Positions 61,841-64,000 of a stretch of DNA of 64,000 nucleotides are shown in pieces; position 1 is the stretch's first letter; each line of letters starts with the position of its first letter. The stretch covers positions 248,001-312,000 of the forward strand of contig CAVSDL010000001.1 in assembly GCA_963726775.1 (NCBI GenBank), read 5' to 3'. The position numbers and the translations under genes were made by a program. The notes under the pieces were generated by a model, which was given only the letters and a program-made list of their open reading frames with translations, did no database searches and had not been told where the DNA came from. This stretch comes from CAIWHR01 sp963726775 (GTDB lineage: Bacteria; Pseudomonadota; Gammaproteobacteria; Burkholderiales; Casimicrobiaceae).

Positions 61841-62854
61841 TCAATGCCTGCCGGAGAAAAACCGGTCAACGCTGGCGATGGCCCGCTCGACGTCGGCGCG
61901 CTCGACGTCGAGATGGGTCACCCATCGCTGGCGGGCGGTTCCCGTGATCTGGATGCCGTCGGCGGCAAGATGCGCCGCCAACGGAGCGGCGATGCCTGCG
62001 CGCACGTCGACGAAGACCATGTTGGTCTGCTGAGGAGCCACGTCCAGCGCCGAGTGCTTCGCCAACCCGGCGGCAAGGAGCGCGGCGTTGTCATGATCGT
62101 CGGCAAGGCGCGCCACATGATGGAGAAGCGCATGGCGACCCGCCGCTGCGAGTATTCCCGCCTGCCGCATCCCGCCGCCCAGCATCTTGCGCCAGCGGCG
62201 CGCGGCGCGAATGAAGTCCCTGCCGCCGCAGAGCACCGAGCCGACCGGAGCACCCAGCCCCTTCGAAAGGCATACCGACACCGAATCGAAGCCCTGCGCG
62301 ATCGCGTGCGGTTCGACACCCTGTCTTACTGCCGCATTCCAGAGTCGCGCTCCATCCAGATGCATCGCGAGTCCGTGCCGTTTGGCGAGTTCCCGCACCG
62401 CGGCCGCATAGCCGATCGGCAGCACGCGACCGCCGATGGTGTTCTCCAGCGCGATCAGTCGCGTTTTCGCGAAATGGCTGTCGTCGGGTTTGATCGCGGA
62501 TTCGATCGCCGGCAGCGGCAGCGTGCCGTCGGCGGCGTTTTCGAGAGGCTGCGGCTGTACGCTGCCCAGGACCGCCGCGCCACCCGCCTCGTAGCGGTAG
62601 GTATGCGCCTCCTGGCCCACGATGTATTCATCGCCACGCGCGCAGTGCGTCATCACCCCGACGAGGTTCGACTGCGTGCCCGACGGTACGAACAGGGCCG
62701 CCTCGAACCCGAGCCGCTCGGCAACCTCGGCTTCGAGTGCGTTGACGCTCGGATCGTCGCCAAACACGTCGTCGCCTACCGGGGCGGCAGCCATCGCTGC
62801 GCGCATCGCGGCCGTGGGTCGCGTTACGGTGTCGCTGCGAAAATCGGTAGCCAT
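61841..62854 (-). CDS. ltaE: Low-specificity L-threonine aldolase (PLP enzyme)
   Basis: 337 residues. Fold-type I PLP enzyme with FRSDTVTRPTAAMRAAM start, LHLDGARLWNAAV-like Asp (MHLDGARLWN), PLP Lys in CLSKGLGAPVGS, and the family tail. It cleaves threonine and allo-threonine to glycine and acetaldehyde. It begins 13 bp downstream of lysS, so the two are likely co-transcribed. Confidence 0.92.
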   Translation of the reverse strand: MATDFRSDTVTRPTAAMRAAMAAAPVGDDVFGDDPSVNALEAEVAERLGFEAALFVPSGTQSNLVGVMTHCARGDEYIVGQEAHTYRYEAGGAAVLGSVQPQPLENAADGTLPLPAIESAIKPDDSHFAKTRLIALENTIGGRVLPIGYAAAVRELAKRHGLAMHLDGARLWNAAVRQGVEPHAIAQGFDSVSVCLSKGLGAPVGSVLCGGRDFIRAARRWRKMLGGGMRQAGILAAAGRHALLHHVARLADDHDNAALLAAGLAKHSALDVAPQQTNMVFVDVRAGIAAPLAAHLAADGIQITGTARQRWVTHLDVERADVERAIASVDRFFSGRH

Positions 62855-62867
62855 ACGCGAAGTATCG

Positions 62868-64000
62868 TCAGCCTTCCGGCTTCAATTGGGGGAACAGGAT
62901 CACGTCGCGTATGCTCGGCGCATCGGTCAACAGCATGACGAGACGGTCGATGCCGATGCCTTCGCCCGCCGTCGGCGGGAGCCCGAATTCCATCGCGCGG
63001 ATGTAGTCGGCATCGTAGAACATCGCTTCTTCGTCGCCGGCTTCGCGCGCCGCAACCTGGCCACGGAACCGCGCCGCCTGGTCCTCCGGATCGTTCAGCT
63101 CGGAAAAACCGTTGGCGAGCTCGCGGCCGGTGATGAAGAGCTCGAAGCGGTCCGTCACCGCCGGATCCGCGTCGTTCGCACGCGCCAGCGGCGAGACATC
63201 GGTCGGATGCGCGATGATGAACGTCGGCTGGACCAGCTTGTCCTCCGTCGTCGCCTCGAACAGCTTCAGCTGCAGGAGGCCGACGCCGTCGGTGGCGAAC
63301 ACCTCGGCGTCGAACGGCGCCAGCGCGACGCGCAGATACTCGGGCTTCGCGAGTTCGGCCAGCGGGTATTGCGGGTGATACTTGTGGATCGCCTCGGCCA
63401 TCGTCAGCCGGTCGAACGGCTGGCCGAGATCGATCGCGGTGCCCTGGTAGGTCACCGTCGCACTGCCGACGACCTGCAGCGCGACGTCCCGGAACAGCGC
63501 CTCGGTCAGGTCCATCAGGTAGCGATAATCCTGGTAGGCCTCGTAGAACTCGAGCATCGTGAACTCGGGATTGTGCCGGGTCGAGATGCCCTCGTTGCGG
63601 AAATTGCGGTTGATCTCGAACACCTTCTCGAGCCCGCCGACGACGAGCTTCTTGAGATAGAGCTCCGGCGCGATGCGCAGGTAGAGCTGCATGTCGAGGG
63701 CGTTGTGGTGCGTCTTGAACGGCCGCGCCGCCGCACCCCCGGGAATCGGATGCATCATCGGCGTCTCGACCTCGAGATAACCGCGCGCGACGAAGAATTC
63801 GCGGATCGACTGCACGATCTTCGAGCGCGCGACGAAGGTGCGCCGGGCGTCGGGATTGGTGATCAGGTCGACATAGCGCTGCCGGTAGCGTTGCTCCTGG
63901 TCGGACAGTCCGTGGAATTTCTCCGGCAGCGGCCGCAGCGCCTTGGCCAGCAGCCGGATCGACGTGACCTTGAGCGACAGCTCGCCGGTCTTGGTCTTGA
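62868..64000 (-). CDS. lysS: Lysyl-tRNA synthetase (class II), 5' part beyond window edge
   Basis: The C-terminal 377 or so residues; the frame is open to the right edge (…KTKTGELSLKVTSIRLLAKAL). Class II motif 1 region (GYLEVETPMMHPIPGGAAARPF), motif 2 FRNEGISTRHNPEFTMLE and motif 3 GIGIDRLVMLLTDAPSIRDV are present. Charges tRNA-Lys. Upstream gene of ltaE. Confidence 0.96.
   Translation of the reverse strand, partial: KTKTGELSLKVTSIRLLAKALRPLPEKFHGLSDQEQRYRQRYVDLITNPDARRTFVARSKIVQSIREFFVARGYLEVETPMMHPIPGGAAARPFKTHHNALDMQLYLRIAPELYLKKLVVGGLEKVFEINRNFRNEGISTRHNPEFTMLEFYEAYQDYRYLMDLTEALFRDVALQVVGSATVTYQGTAIDLGQPFDRLTMAEAIHKYHPQYPLAELAKPEYLRVALAPFDAEVFATDGVGLLQLKLFEATTEDKLVQPTFIIAHPTDVSPLARANDADPAVTDRFELFITGRELANGFSELNDPEDQAARFRGQVAAREAGDEEAMFYDADYIRAMEFGLPPTAGEGIGIDRLVMLLTDAPSIRDVILFPQLKPEG

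Overview
The window comes from a high-GC Betaproteobacterium, most likely of the order Burkholderiales. I infer this from the codon bias, the clsB/ybhP pair, the lysS-ltaE order, the ECF sigma/bufferin locus, a HIG1-type small protein, and a tripartite-transporter (TRAP) catabolic region. The genus cannot be read from the sequence. Several otherwise normal genes carry one extra base (nine or so sites, listed below). The assembly therefore seems to contain residual +1 indels, and 'pseudogene' labels here mean 'reading frame broken as given'.

Layout. 0-2 kb: a STAS-domain protein and an NCS2-type permease with a soluble C-terminal extension that looks like a kinase/anti-sigma ATPase fold. 2.1-7.8 kb (minus): msrB, a PBP7-type endopeptidase, an Atm1-type ABC exporter, clsB and a ybhP-like phosphodiesterase. 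7.9-11.3 kb (plus): ECF sigma factor, 59-residue zinc-finger anti-sigma, DUF2282 bufferin precursor, DUF692 and DUF2063 maturation proteins and DoxX, which is a copper-responsive RiPP (bufferin) locus. 11.8-15 kb: Tat-exported phospholipase C (frameshifted) and a YpfJ-type metallopeptidase.

15.08-24.02 kb is a compact island bounded by a 45-bp near-perfect direct repeat of the tRNA-His 3' end. The intact tRNA-His lies at the right end and a 3' fragment at the left. The island carries a giant SpvB/FG-GAP/RHS protein that lacks its RHS core, an out-of-frame C-terminal module, and a translationally coupled exported protein that could be its immunity partner. No integrase is visible. tRNA-Arg and a pirin follow.

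25.4-54.9 kb is a 30-kb catabolic region. A minus-strand operon (37.2 to 25.4 kb) encodes an acylating aldehyde dehydrogenase, a citryl-CoA-lyase-like enzyme, a ThDP enzyme, a TIM-barrel isomerase, TetR, TRAP DctP/Q/M, a Gfo/Idh dehydrogenase, a shikimate-dehydrogenase-like enzyme and type I 3-dehydroquinate dehydratase. Divergent from it are an IclR regulator of PcaR/PcaU type and a split QuiC-like pair (VOC plus TIM barrel). A second minus-strand operon (51.5 to 44.9 kb) encodes a solitary Leu/Ile/Val-type binding protein, enoyl-CoA hydratase, a ketopantoate-reductase-like enzyme, VOC, a type II dehydroquinate-dehydratase-like enzyme, MaoC, a class III CoA-transferase and a second shikimate dehydrogenase, divergent from LysR and acyl-CoA dehydrogenase. 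Together these suggest uptake and CoA-linked breakdown of a quinate/shikimate-like alicyclic acid or a related polyhydroxy acid. The exact substrate is not decided by the sequence. An ArsR/SRPBCC cassette with a well-formed promoter and embedded operator lies inside the region.

55-64 kb returns to ordinary chromosome: small exported or membrane proteins, a DUF1214 gene remnant beside tRNA-Pro, copZ-copA (copper export, functionally related to the bufferin locus), ltaE and the 3' part of lysS.
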